This document shows positions 46,415 to 58,400 of a DNA stretch of 64,000 nucleotides, piece after piece. Under the pieces are notes generated by a model. That model was not told the DNA's origin. It saw only the letters and a list, made by a program, of their open reading frames with translations, and ran no database searches. Each line of letters opens with the position of its first letter. Within the stretch, counting starts at the first letter, position 1. Position numbers and translations under genes: made by a program. Location of the stretch: the NCBI GenBank assembly GCA_963966185.1, contig CAWZYM010000273.1, positions 53,501-117,500 on the forward strand, in the 5' to 3' direction. Origin of the DNA: Rhabditoides inermis (taxonomy: Eukaryota; Nematoda; Chromadorea; Rhabditida; Rhabditidae).

Positions 46415-48709
46415 CGCCGCTACTCCCATTCGCCACCAACTACTACCACATCGGGTTCCTGGTGGTGAAGACGCTGCTCGCACTGCTTGCCATTGTTCTC
46501 ACCGCCGCCCTCAAGAGAGACTTCTTCAAGGTGAGCACGCATGGTTTGTGTTAGACTTGGAAAATCGTGAATCTTGATGAGTGCATGTACTAGACAACAG
46601 CAGTGTGAAAACGATTGAAGCGTGATTCATGGGACAGTGCGTCAGAGTCTCATCAGTAAAAACTGAAAAACAAGCACAAAACATGCAAATTTCATGATTA
46701 CACTCGGTGTCGCAGCTAGTTGTGTAATGACTGCGATGAGTGTATTGATCAGAGTTTCATGATCTGTCAAACTCATTCATACAGACCAGACGTTTGTAGT
46801 CGTTCGGGTTCTTCCTCCTTCTGCCGATCCTCGCCGACGTCGGCTTCGACATCTACACTGAGATCAAGGCCAACACAACACTCTTCCAAGTCAGGTGGGA
46901 GAGAGAGAGATAGGAGTGGGGGGAAAGGGAGAGAAAGAGAGAGAGAAAGGGAGAGAGAGAGAGAGAGATAAGAATTGACGTTAAAGTGTGTTATAATTAT
47001 TTTAAACGTTTTTGCTTTTGATTATTGTTATTCTGTTTTGTTTTGAAAAAAGACATTTCAGTGAGCAGCCGTGGACGTATTTCACTGGTGATTATTACCA
47101 AGGAGCTCTGAGTGCACTGCACAGGTGAACAGTTCGACCTTGTTGTTACGATCTTGAAGTTACGGCAACATGACGAAAGTTAGATCTTATTCTTGGTTTT
47201 ATTGGAAGTACTGCGGAAAATGAAAGTACTGCTTTCATGTTTAACACAGTAAGACAAAAAGTTGCGCAGTTTCGTTTCTTCAGTTCGCAACAATTAATTT
47301 ATTTGAGTTGATTCGTTTTTCAACATTACGGTGAAAGAACGATTCAAACTGCTTTTTTTTAAGAATAACGATCCTATATGAGAATAATTTGACCTGCTTC
47401 GTTCCCTTAGGATTACGAGACCAGCTTCGTTCCCTTAAGATTGCGATATGAGAATAATTGGACCTGCTTCGTTCCCTTAGGATTATGATATGGGAATAAT
47501 TTAACCTGTTTAGGATTACGATATGATAATAATTTGACCTGCTTCGTTCCCTTAGGATTACGATATGAGAATAATTTGACCTGCTTCGTTCCCTTAGGAT
47601 TACGATATGATAATAATTTGACCTGCTTCGTTCCCTTAGGATTACTATATGAGAATAATTTGACTTGCTTCGTTCCCTTAGGATTACGATATGAGAATAA
47701 TTTGACCTGCTTCGTTCCCTTAGGATTGCGATATGAGAATAATTTGACCTGCTTCGTTTTCTTAGGATTACTATATTACTATCCTAGCATGTAGAAAACG
47801 GCCTGTCCGTCCGTCCGTCCGTAAGTGACGCTCATGTGCCGCTTATATCCTAGCTGCCGCCAGCATGTGACACGCGCTGGTTTTGTACTTTATTCAGCGA
47901 GAGCATGTGATTGCGAAATTATCCCCCCATACCGACTGGTAGGAGAATAATTTGATCTACGTCGTTTCCCTAGGGGTCACGGTAGAAGAATGGTTTGATC
48001 TGCTTCGTTCACTTAAAATTACGATAGGAGAATACTTTGATCTGCGTCGTTTTCTTAGGATTACCGTAGAAAAATGATTTGATTTGTCCCGTTTCTTTCG
48101 AATTATGGTCGGAGAACAAGTCGAATTGTTCCAGCAAGACGCTGGTGATGTACGAGGACATGCTGGTGCACTACACCACCTACCTCATGCTGCAGTGAGT
48201 AACCCCAAACTTTATTCGTTTTACTCATCAACAAGTAGTAAGGCAAACGCACATGTGTGTGTGTTTTTTGAAACAATTTTGAGTGATTTTTCAGTGAGCT
48301 GAAGCACTTTGCGCTTTTCTCGTTCATCATCCTCGACTTCCTCTTCTGGGCGTTCCTGTTCAACGTCGTGCTGGTCAGTTACTTCCACAATATGTCAAAT
48401 TATATATGTTCTATATCAAATCCCATTTTTGTCAAAGAAAAAAAACCCATCTATGTCGAATTTTGTGCTAATATACAAATACGTATTGTTATTGGCATGA
48501 CGAAACACCGTCGCAAGAAACTGAACTTTTTAGAACTTTGAAGACAGCGCTTTTCCTGTTGATCCGGCGGTTATAGTAACTTGTTCAGATCACAGGGAAA
48601 CTGAATGATTCATGAGATCATTCAATTATCGTTTCTCGCTCAGGTGTTCTACTACGCGCAGAAGGCGGTGCTCAAGCCAGAGGAGATCAACTACATACCC
48701 ACATTGTGC

Positions 48710-48753
<44 letters not shown>

Positions 48754-49101
48754 CTGTCTCGTTTCGTCTCGTTCTGTCTCGTCATTTCTCGGTCCAACAT
48801 CCTGGTTCTAGTAAACACAAATGCGACTTCACTCAAAAAAAAACTTCGATCACTCTCTCCATTGCAGCCTGCCGTTCCTCAAGCTGCAGATCTTCCCCGT
48901 CCTCCTCACCACCATCGACACGCTGCTCGCCGAGTTCGAGGTGGGCTAGGGTGTTTTCCGAGTGTGAGTGTCCGTCCGTCCAGGTCCCCGCGTGGCTCTC
49001 GCTCTCCGTCACCGGCCTGGTGCGCGTCATCGCGTGCGGCCTCGCACTCGTCATCACACTCCAGATCCTAGGGGTGAGTGAAAGGACCCTCTCCCTTTCT
49101 C

Positions 49102-49153
<52 letters not shown>

Positions 49154-50536
49154 TGTTCTTTGTCCAGACACAATCCTTCCTTTCAGTCGCTGTTCGTGTT
49201 CTGTCGCCGGCGGGACGAGTACACCCGCTCCTCGCCCTACGACTCGGTCCGCTGCGGCAAGTGGCGGCTCACCTGTCTCATCATGTTCGCTATGGTCGCG
49301 TGCGTCGGCACAGCACCCTACTGGGGTGAGTGTATGTTTGTATGTCTGCCTCTCTCTCTCTCTCCTTCTCTCTCTCTTTCTCTCTCACACATTCGTAGTA
49401 CCACATTCCTACATAGGTTCATAGGTGTCTTGCATCGAGCGTTTCTACACACACTTAACCTTTTTTGATCTGCCAACAAGCCGCGCTGGTGGGCAAAGAT
49501 TTTCATTGAGGGTTTCTGCGAGCCACGGAGGTGAAATAGGAGAGAAATACGATAAGTTCACATGACGGATAAGCAATCAGCGCCGAAGGAGTGAATCGGG
49601 GTTTATTATGTTAGTATAGTGTAGTTCCGCACGTCGACGTTTTCTGGAGTGACAGGATAACTCGTTGACCGGGCGATACCAAACAACGCAATTGTATTAG
49701 CGTGAGAATGTTTTTTGCGGACATTCCGGAAACTCGAAGAATCTGTCAGCGGCACGCAACCACCAATCAGAAACCTCGAACCGTTTGTAGTACAGTCATG
49801 CGTCATGATATTGCATCAATTGCAATTACAAAGGAACAAAGGTCTAAAGCCTAACGCACTGCTTATTCTTTTTCCATTGTGTTTGTCTAGAAACCAGGTG
49901 CACAGTGTTCATGTGTTTTATATCCACAGTTCGTAATATGATATGATATCACTCGTCTTTAATGACTAGACTCTGGAATTGTTATGGAGAAAAGGGAAAT
50001 AGGGCGTAGGCTTTACCGTTTCCCTAGACACTGTGACGATATCCTCCATCTATATTCATTTCCAGTTCCGCAAATGATTCTAATATGGCTCATAATTAAT
50101 TCAACTCGTCATGTTGACCCTTCTGCAACTGAAATGAAAACATTCGCCGCACACGTCTGCGAAAATTTATTCGACAGCGAATACAAAAAATCACATCTGA
50201 GCCGCAGAACACTTTCAAACATTCAAAAAAACAACGATTGTATCCACAGTTGAATCAGAACAACGACAAAAAAGATGCTGACTGTTCAATCACAAAAAAA
50301 GTTAACTCATGTTTTCAGTGTGGTCGGGTGTCTCTCTAGCAGAGGACTTCCTGGTTCTCACAGGCCTCGCCGACCCCGCCTCTCTTCCCCTGCACCTGGC
50401 GGCCGACTGCTGGCAGCTGCACCTCACCGTCTTACCCCTTCGCTCATTCCTCCTCCCCTTTCTCATGATCCTTCTTCTTGCTCCTTATAGGAAGAAGTTC
50501 TGCAGAACGTTCTGTTCCTGTTGTCTCCGGAAGTAG
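46415..50536 (+). CDS. Seven-helix membrane protein, unrecognised family, member 1
   Basis: Exons 46415-46530, 46800-46894, 47062-47124, 48135-48194, 48295-48373, 48644-48705, 48868-48940, 48984-49073, 49187-49325, 50319-50536 join in consistent phase. That gives about 331 residues plus an unidentified N-terminal exon. Seven hydrophobic segments are visible: F-L-V-V-K-T-L-L-A-L-L-A-I-V-L near the start, F-G-F-F-L-L-L-P-I-L-A, F-S-F-I-I-L-D-F-L-F-W-A-F-L-F, L-P-F-L-K-L-Q-I-F-P-V-L-L, W-L-S-L-S-V-T-G-L-V-R-V-I, L-T-C-L-I-M-F-A-M-V-A and S-F-L-L-P-F-L-M-I-L-L-L. The tail is basic and Cys-rich (C-R-T-F-C-S-C-C), a possible palmitoylation site. The helix count suggests a GPCR-like receptor, but I recognise no sr-family motif. 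The tandem paralog follows at 51254. Confidence 0.75.
46905..46970 (+). repeat. (GA)n microsatellite
   Basis: GA tract just after the donor of the exon at 46800-46894. Confidence 0.9.
47380..48110 (+). repeat. 42 bp minisatellite in an intron of 7TM gene 1
   Basis: Unit contains ATATGAGAATAATTTGACC, TGCTTCGTTCCCTTAGGATT and a variable ACG. About nine units lie at 47380-47775, and three more diverged units (GGAGAATAATTTGATCTACG type) at 47940-48110. A 42 bp unit is a multiple of three, so one frame stays open, but this is intronic. A (CCGT)n run lies between at 47804-47822. Confidence 0.9.
48713..48752 (+). repeat. (CT)n microsatellite
   Basis: CT tract immediately 3' of the exon at 48644-48705. 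Confidence 0.9.
49095..49151 (+). repeat. (CT)n microsatellite
   Basis: CT tract in the intron between exons 48984-49073 and 49187-49325. Confidence 0.9.
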
Positions 50537-51253
50537 TGAAGAATATTAACATAGATTAGGGTCGTCAAACTAGTGTCGTCATTATTCCTTTCCTATCGTG
50601 AAAGTTTCACTTCGTAGTTTGTGTTTGTGTGCGGTTGCTCACTTTTTTTGCTAGTTTGCAGTGTTACAAACATTATTTTTTGTCGTCTACATTTGAAAGT
50701 CACACTCCAACTTCTGAGATTCGTGTTTTTTATCATTTTGTCTTTTGATGTTTCAGCAACATAATTAATAAACATCACAGGTATATGTGTTATAGTGTGA
50801 TAATTCGTCAACATGATTTATTCAATATTTCACAAGCTAGACGCCGATTCGATTATTCCCCAGGGAGATTTACCGAGTCGGTTGACTATTCTTGAAACTG
50901 ACACTTTCGCTCCAATTGCAATCATCCGGATTGCGTGTACATTATGGATTTACTGCGGCTAACGAAACCAACGTCTTTTATGGCATTGCGCCGGAAATTA
51001 ACTCAATTACATCGTTGATATCGTTGCACCTGCGTTATAGGCGTTTTGTACGGCGATATTCACGACTTGCAGAATGTGATGTGTGCCCTCTAACCGTTAA
51101 GCGTCGTCTAGAAAACCTCGTTAACTTGAAAAAAGTGTCGAGCATGAGAACCCCTCCCTACTCGTTTCGCGTGCGCTACAATTCAAAAGACACTGTTCCG
51201 CTGTCGTTTTTTTTTGCATCTCATTGCTGCTGATTATTGCTGAATTGTGTTAG
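50537..51253. other. Gap between the tandem 7TM genes
   Basis: About 720 bp, AT-rich with no exon seen. Possibly the 3' UTR of gene 1 (AATAAA-like ATTAATAAA near 50763) and the upstream region of gene 2. The start of gene 2 follows TTAG directly. Confidence 0.4.
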
Positions 51254-51972
51254 ATGTCGATGTTCGTTTTTAGTTGCACAATGGAAACGAGCACGATAGT
51301 CACTACGGAAATGACCACAGGATCGACCATCACGCCCGCGCAAACAAAAGCGAATGCAGGTGAGGTTTTTTTTTGTCCAAAACAAAGATTGTTTTGTTTC
51401 AATAACAGAAAACGCGGCGGAAACGGCTATGCTCATCAATTGGGCAATGATCGGTGTTCGATTCGTGATAGCTGCTATTATACTGCTACTGGGACTGAAA
51501 ATACCCAAAGTGAGTACAACCTTTTTTTTTCAAACTGTTTTGAATTTGACAAAAAAAATTATTTAACACTGTGGTTGCAGGACTTCATGAAGACGTTCGC
51601 GTATGGGGTGTGCATACCGGTGTTTCTCGGCGAGTGTCTCACCGTCTACATCGAAGTCATGACCATGATCAACCACCGCGTACACAATAACTCCGTCCAA
51701 TTCTACAAGTGAGCACTGCTGGTTTTGTTTTGTTTACCGCATTTGCAATGCCACTTTTTGCAGTTGTGTTTCTGCATGGTTTTTGTAGTTCATCACAGTG
51801 TGATTGTCACCAACTACATTTTGAAATGTTTGAAACAGTTGGTCTGTTCGATCCCACCTGCAACATGTCGCACGCGTCTCATAGTGGGAGAAGCACCGGG
51901 TGTGAAACGAATCCCGACTCGCTCCCACATTATCGATAGAAAACGAGTACTAATGTGTTTGTATTTCACGCG

Positions 51973-52047
<75 letters not shown>

Positions 52048-55000
52048 CTACCGTTTCAGGTCGTACATCATGTGGACGGACTCGGTCTCGTATGTGATGT
52101 GGGACTACGTGCACTTCGGTTTCATGTTGATGGCTGTTCTTCTCCTCCGCTGTTGCCATCTCGCATACAAGCGAGACGACGTCGTCAACCTATTCCCTAT
52201 GACGTGAGTTTGTGGCGCCATTGCAGACTCGGCTACCCACTGCATGTTGTGGTCTGATTGAGTCAAGTGACGGGTAGTGGGATTTCACTCGCACTCTTAT
52301 CAATCACTTCAATCACATGTTTTTTGCCTACTCTGTGCCTTCGATAGTGCCCCGTTTCAGTTCGGTCACCGTTCTGGTGCAAATCGTGCCACTCTTTCTC
52401 TGCGCCATCGGCATGGTGCGATTCTCGCTCAAAGAGGTGAGACGATTGAGGGATTCGTAGACCTGGCGTTGACTTTTGGTTTACGTTTGCACGTTAAAAA
52501 AACCTCTATCAGTAATACAACAACACAAAAAGAAGAGAGAATGGTTCCACTTCGAACCATTCCAGGAGGGAGGGGAAAGCTCGTTTCAAGAAGCACAGAA
52601 TAGCAAAATAGCAGAATCAGAACTTCATACTAATGAAACCGTGGTGGTTGCAGGTGAACCCGGTAATGGAGTCGATCGCGCGCCTCAACCAGGTCGTCAC
52701 GTTTGTCTGCTTCATCACACTCACCGTACAAATATTCTTCGTGAGTCACACTTTCGTGAGCTAAACCCGCTCGAGCTTCTGCTTTTGCGTTTATTCTCTG
52801 ATTGTGATTTCCGTGAAATCATTTTTTTATTAACTGTGAAACTGTGTTTCTATTAACGTCAAAACCAATGTTTTCAAAGTGAAACAGGCGAGGTCCATTC
52901 TAGCAGACAGCTGAATTTCAATTTTGCAAACTCTGCCTGAGGCTTCTAACTACCACCTGCTGTTTTTATTTGAGCGTTGAAGAACATTAATTTTAACTTC
53001 TGTCTGAAAACAGTTGTGGGCTGAATCCAAACTCCTACTCATTTCTTGAAAAGCGATTAAGGCAAGTGGATTGGTAGCAGGTGTTAATAAAGCACAACAG
53101 TGAAACTATTGGAATACATTGATTTTTAAATTTAAATATACCACCCAAAACTCAAAGTTGTTATACTGTTAAAAATACATATAGTAGTGCCATCGCTGAG
53201 TTTTATGTAAGCACACTTCACATTAACACTAAGCTTACTTTACCCCATTCCAGTCGATCGTTCTCGTTTCGCGCGAGCTACCGTACCCACACGCGAACAG
53301 CAAGGACCTGCAGATCCGAGACGCGAGGAGGTGATTTCTCAACGCGAGCATGATTCTCTTTTGCAAAGTACAAGCGTAAAGTACCTCTGTTTGGGTTTAT
53401 CTCAATTCAACAAAAGCACATGCATAAAACTATTATTTCTACACTAAACTATAAACACAAACCTGCTCTCTCAAACGATATGTAGAAACGTATACTTTAT
53501 CGATAATTTATCAATGGGGGCTATATGATATACTTACTTTTTTTTATGAAAGCATTGTGAGAACCAATAAACCGCTATAGAACAATCGTTCAGTTTACAA
53601 TGATGTTTTCTTTATTTTTGAATGTATACAAATACAGTACAGCTCGAGTTAGGTGATCCCTGTCCATGGACGTCCATGAACGTCCGGGATTTTGGTGGAC
53701 GTTTCTGGTGTCTCTCTCTTTACACACTCTCTCGCGTTCCCATCGCCTCCTCCCCACAGGCAATTTATGGCTCCTGTTTGAAGGGAATGTGGGCAGTGAG
53801 AGAACTGACTTTTCTAAATGAACTTTTCATGAAATCAAACCATTACTATCAATTATGTTTTGTTCAGAGCATCTCGAATATACCATATTTCATAGTGCTC
53901 CGATGAAGTTCACTACTTACTGACTTTCAGTACTGACTTCCATTTTTACGTGAGTATTCAAAACATAAGGTATGACAAGAGCTTTTTGATAGATGACTCA
54001 TTCGATAAACGGTTTCATAGAATGTGAGTGATAGAATGTGTGTGTGCAATAGTATATTCATCTTGGCATTTGATTGTCAATGCATTTGTGATAGTTTTGA
54101 GAGAGCAGGTTTGTGTTTATAGTTTAGTGTAGAAATAATAGTTTTATGCATGTGCTTTTGTTGAATTGAGATAAACCCAAAATGAGGTACTTTACGACTT
54201 TTCAAAAGAGAATGAATGTCCTTTTGTTGAATTTCGAAGAAATTCTCTTTTTTTCAAATTTCAATGTATTTTAAACCACAAAAATAACAACAACAAAACA
54301 ACGCTCGTGAACGACGACGCAAATCGCAAACAGTGGGCATATTATCGCGCTCTCCCGCACACATCACGAACCAATGAGCGCGCGGGGGCGGGGTTAGTGA
54401 GCAAGTCTTTCAGCGAATCAGCGACCAGCAGCATACCTCACAGACGTGCAGACCTAACCAGCGAACATATTTTTGGGTCTTAAACTATTGTTTCATGTTT
54501 TAGTTTGGGGTTTAGTTGTTCAACGAACGATTTAGAGACAATATCATGATATAATACTGAAACATTTATTATTTGAATGATTTACAAGCGATTTTGGCGG
54601 CCCTGCGGTCCGAGCGGCTCTGCGCTCGGCTGGATAAGACCCAAACGATCGGCGCTTCGCGCCGATCCTAATACTACCATTTATTGAAGCAAGACTCCAT
54701 GATCTCTGTTTGTTGCTTGCGCACCATACGTGGTTGCGATTAATTTTGTTTTCTCGCGAAGAAAATAGATAATACCGATTGAAAAAAGTGGGAGTAAAGT
54801 TTGCTTTCAGTCGCCTTGCCTGGTCGATCGCCTACATGACCCTGCCCTACTGCTCCATTCTACCCGCATTCGGTGAGTCACTCTGAATATACGGCGCGGC
54901 ATCTGCCCCTCTTGGTGCAGCCAGAGCATCGGCAGACACGCAGACCGCTTAGCAGCGTGATAGCTGATTGTCCAAGACATGCGGGCCGGACGAGATAAAA

Positions 55001-55645
55001 CCCAATTATACTACTGGCAAACAAATACACTAAAGAAACTTTAAAATAGGCGCCGCTCTTCAAAGAGAAAAAATTAAAATAGGCGCGTGTTGTTGCGCAG
55101 TGACGCGCTCAATGCGGGGAACCGCGTCATGGAGTCTAATCAGGCATATACAGTTTCTGTCTGCGCGCAGAAACCAAAACTGTTGTTTGGCTCGTAAAAA
55201 CATCATCATTGTGTAGTAGTTTCACAAAACCGGTTGGCTAGATGTGTGTTGTTGCAGTCAACTCACTTCTCTGGGTCTACTCATGGTTCAGTGACCAAAA
55301 GGATCACGCCGGAGCGAAGAGGGTGAGTGTGGAATGATCAAAAGTCATCTGGTAGAAGTCAAAAAGGAATTTAGCGAAGTATGTGCAATCGAACATCCCT
55401 TAACAAAACCATCGACAGCAAACTGTTATGTTAAAACACTGTCACATTCAGACGCAAGAGTTGGTGGAGACGATGGAGTACCTGGTGAACTTCTACCGGC
55501 CCACGTGGCTGGTCCTGTTCACGGCTCTGTTGCTACCACCCTTTCGAAGAGCCATACCACTACTATTCTGCTGCCTTCCGTGCTGTCCCAAGCCCAAAGT
55601 AAAGAGAGAAAAAGAAAAAAAAGAGAGGGAGAGAGAGGGAGAGGA

Positions 55646-55697
<52 letters not shown>

Positions 55698-55772
55698 TAA
55701 TCGTTACAGGTGGAACCAGAGCCGCGCAAGACCACTGACATGAGCAACATGTACAAGTTCGCGGATTTCTGA
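51254..55772 (+). CDS. Seven-helix membrane protein, unrecognised family, member 2
   Basis: Eleven exons with consistent phases: 51254-51359, 51409-51509, 51581-51708, 52060-52203, 52361-52436, 52654-52740, 53254-53330, 54811-54872, 55258-55322, 55452-55598, 55710-55772; 351 codons. A Thr-rich N-terminus (T-S-T-I-V-T-T-E-M-T-T-G-S) with no signal peptide precedes helices near M-I-G-V-R-F-V-I-A-A-I-I-L-L-L, G-V-C-I-P-V-F-L-G-E-C-L, F-G-F-M-L-M-A-V-L-L-L, I-V-P-L-F-L-C-A-I-G, T-F-V-C-F-I-T-L-T-V, Y-C-S-I-L-P-A-F-V-N-S-L-L-W-V-Y and W-L-V-L-F-T-A-L-L-L. A Cys-rich tail (C-C-L-P-C-C) follows. It shares L-K-x-x-x-x-F-M/F-K-x-F and Y-x-E with member 1, and intron phases agree early in the gene. ATG 51254 or in-frame 51281 are possible starts. 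Intron 7 hosts foldback copy 2. Confidence 0.8.
51979..52044 (+). repeat. (TA)n(GA)n microsatellite
   Basis: TA run joined to a GA run in intron 3 of 7TM gene 2. Confidence 0.9.
53366..54211. mobile_element. Foldback element, family FB copy 2
   Basis: Left arm about 53366-53477 and right arm about 54096-54211 are reverse complements. They share CAACAAAAGCACATGCATAAAA, TATTATTTCTACACTAAAC and an inner AGAGAGCAGG. The spacer is about 620 bp, much longer than in copies 1 and 3, and could hold another insertion. It lies in intron 7 of 7TM gene 2. Confidence 0.75.
54580..54672 (+). mobile_element. Helitron-like 3' terminus (hairpin plus CTAA-T)
   Basis: GATCGGCGC (54647-54655) pairs perfectly with GCGCCGATC (54659-54667) around TTC and is followed at once by CTAA then T. 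A second GC hairpin (CCGAGC ... GCTCGG) lies just upstream at about 54610-54630. Layout matches Helitron 3' ends. No Rep/helicase. Inside intron 7 of 7TM gene 2. Confidence 0.45.
55605..55695 (+). repeat. (GA)n microsatellite in the last intron of 7TM gene 2
   Basis: GA tract between exons 55452-55598 and 55710-55772. Confidence 0.9.
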
Positions 55773-56692
55773 ACGCTACATTTTCTCTCGTGTGTTTTTT
55801 ATTGTATGTGTAGTGTCTGTATATAGTGCACATCGAAATATTTGCACGTATTTAAGTTTACTATGAACAAATTGAAAACTCTCTCTCAGAAAGTGTGCAT
55901 TCTCAAGTATCGAATAAAATGTTTGTTTTCTGTGATCTGCAGGCAACTGTCGACAGTAGAAAAGGTTCAAACAATCACTTTTCGCAAAGCGGTGATAAAA
56001 TTTGAACCTGGAAAAAGACAGCTTGACGCAGGAACTCTATTGGAACAGTTCATCAGCTGTAGAGAGTGCATTGAAGTGCGCCTGATGAGTTTAACCGAAG
56101 TGCGGGATCGTGTGGTCACCCACTCAACCCCCAAGAGCGCCGTCTCCTCTCCCTTGCTGCATGCTGAACACGGCTATGTATGTACGCGTTGAGCGCGGCG
56201 TGTTGTGCAGTGTGCCGATGGAACCAAGTGCGAACAGGGGCTGTGAGCGGCCGTTTCCAGTATAAGACTTTCACCACCGACCAGCCTACAACAGCCTGCG
56301 ACCACGACACGCGGACAGCGCTGCGCCCGCTTTTCTCAGGCCACACTGCACTGAACAACTATTACGTCTTCATTCATGTTAAAATCTTGCATATGTTTGT
56401 TGTTATCTTCAACTAAGTACATCGGTGTATCAAAACTGGTGTGCTTCTGCCGGTAAACCGAATCTTTTCAGATCATTCAGATCTGTGTCAATTGTTGGTG
56501 CGGTGAGATTCGCCGAGTCTCGAAGCCCCCATTCTTTCTTTCTCCGGTGTCGTCTCACATTCCTGACCTCTTCCCTTTCCCGTTTCTCACGACTCCTCTG
56601 CCGGCCGGGGCGCATATTCATAGCCTCGCCGCGAAAGCCGCGGGCGCTCATCCCCCCATTCTCTTCTCGGCACTCGCTCTGTTCATTCTCGA
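55773..56692. other. Intergenic, upstream of the nuclear receptor
   Basis: An open frame at 55842-56192 has no recognisable content. A C-rich pyrimidine stretch at 56540-56690 precedes the receptor start and may be 5' UTR or promoter. Confidence 0.4.
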
Positions 56693-58158
56693 ATGGAGCT
56701 GCTTCGGTCGGACGGGGTGTGTCTGGTGTGCGGCGATCGCGCCAGTGGTGAGTGAGTGTGAGTGAGTGAGTGAGTGACAGCTGTGCGGGTGCTCGAGAGT
56801 GAGGGACTGCTGTCAGGTCGACACTACGGTGTGCTCTCGTGCGATGGCTGTCGCGGATTCTTCAAGAGGTAAGGTACATTCGAAACCAGTCTCTGAAAAC
56901 ATTTTACATTCAGTACGCGTCGCGAGTTCCAAAAGTCAGTGTTGGTCTTTTGGTGAACGGTCAGCAAAAAAAGAGTTTTGCACACTGTGGAGCTACATGC
57001 TCACCTAACTAAATGGTCGTTCAAAACGCCTATGAACCACTTTTGAAAACGTTGTGATTTTTCCGAAACACAGTGGAATGCTTTGCGGGCATTTGCGAAT
57101 CAACTTGAAAGTGGTTGAGCTGAGACAGGTGCAGGTCCACAGGCCTTGATTCTATGAACGTTGGTCAGGTCGATCCGCCGCAACCTGTCGTACGCGTGCA
57201 AGGAGGGCGGTCGGTGTGTGGTGGATGTGGTGCGCAGGAACCAGTGCCAGGCCTGCCGCTTCGCCAAGTGCATCACAGTCAACATGAACAGACACGGTGG
57301 GCACTCGTCAATTATGTGTCAAAACAAACAGTTCTCGATCGGTCGCCTCATCTTCCTTTTGCTATTTTACAACAATAGCATTTTCGAAATTCTTCGCCAC
57401 TTTAGTATGCGCCCCAGTGTCAGCGACCGGGAAAAGAGCATTAGGTCGCCGCGTCTCGCTTCTCTTTTCCCACCCGTATCCTCTTTCGCCCCCTTTCCCG
57501 CGCCCTCTCCACTGTGCTGATCCCAGAAAGCGCGGGCGCGCCGCTTATTAGCTTATTCCCTGAAAACCTCAAAGCGGAAAAGAAAGACCGCCGCGAGCAA
57601 ACCACGTAGACTAGACCGTAGCGAAACTGTTCAACTAAAAAACTTTGTTTTTTTTTGAAAATGGTCGGGCGAATGTCACACTATTCGAAAAGAGTGAGAC
57701 ACAAAGGAAATGTTACTGTGAACTTCATTTCAGCTGTACAAAACGAGCGTGTCGCTATTTCGCCCAGAAACGGTTCAACAGGGAGGTGAGCCGATTTTCA
57801 AAGCGCTAACCAAAAACCATTCAGCAAACGCTCGGACATGCCTCTCTCCATGGTGAAGCTGACGTCTCCGCACGTACTCGACCTGCGAGCGAAGCCGAAT
57901 CAGGCGGTACGCATGGAAAACAGAAAAACAACAGGTCAAAACGTTCAGTTCTCGATCGGGCGGCTAATGTCGCCTTGTCACACTCCCGTGTGGACGGCGT
58001 TCGCGGGGCAGGTGGTGCGAGCGCTGGCCGCCGCCCCGCCGGTCAACACACTCACCGCCGCCGATAGGAAGGTGCGAGGAACGAGGAGGCTGCTGCTCAG
58101 CTAGCACTGTCTGAAAAGAGACTTTCTGATTTCTCTTGTGATGTGTAGAAGAGGAAAG

Positions 58159-58207
<49 letters not shown>

Positions 58208-58338
58208 GCAGAGAGCAAGAGAGAGGGAGATATATAATATAAAGATATGTGTTTTGCAGGTTATGTTTTCCGTTTCTTGGCACTCGGTGTTTCTGTTTCA
58301 TGCAGTGTGCCAGTTCGGCATGTCTGTGATCAATGGTG

Positions 58339-58400
<62 letters not shown>

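Noticed and set aside
47534..47794. Repeat protein from the 42 bp minisatellite
   Set aside because: The unit is a multiple of three so a frame stays open, but it lies in an intron between two in-phase exons of 7TM gene 1 and lacks other coding signs.
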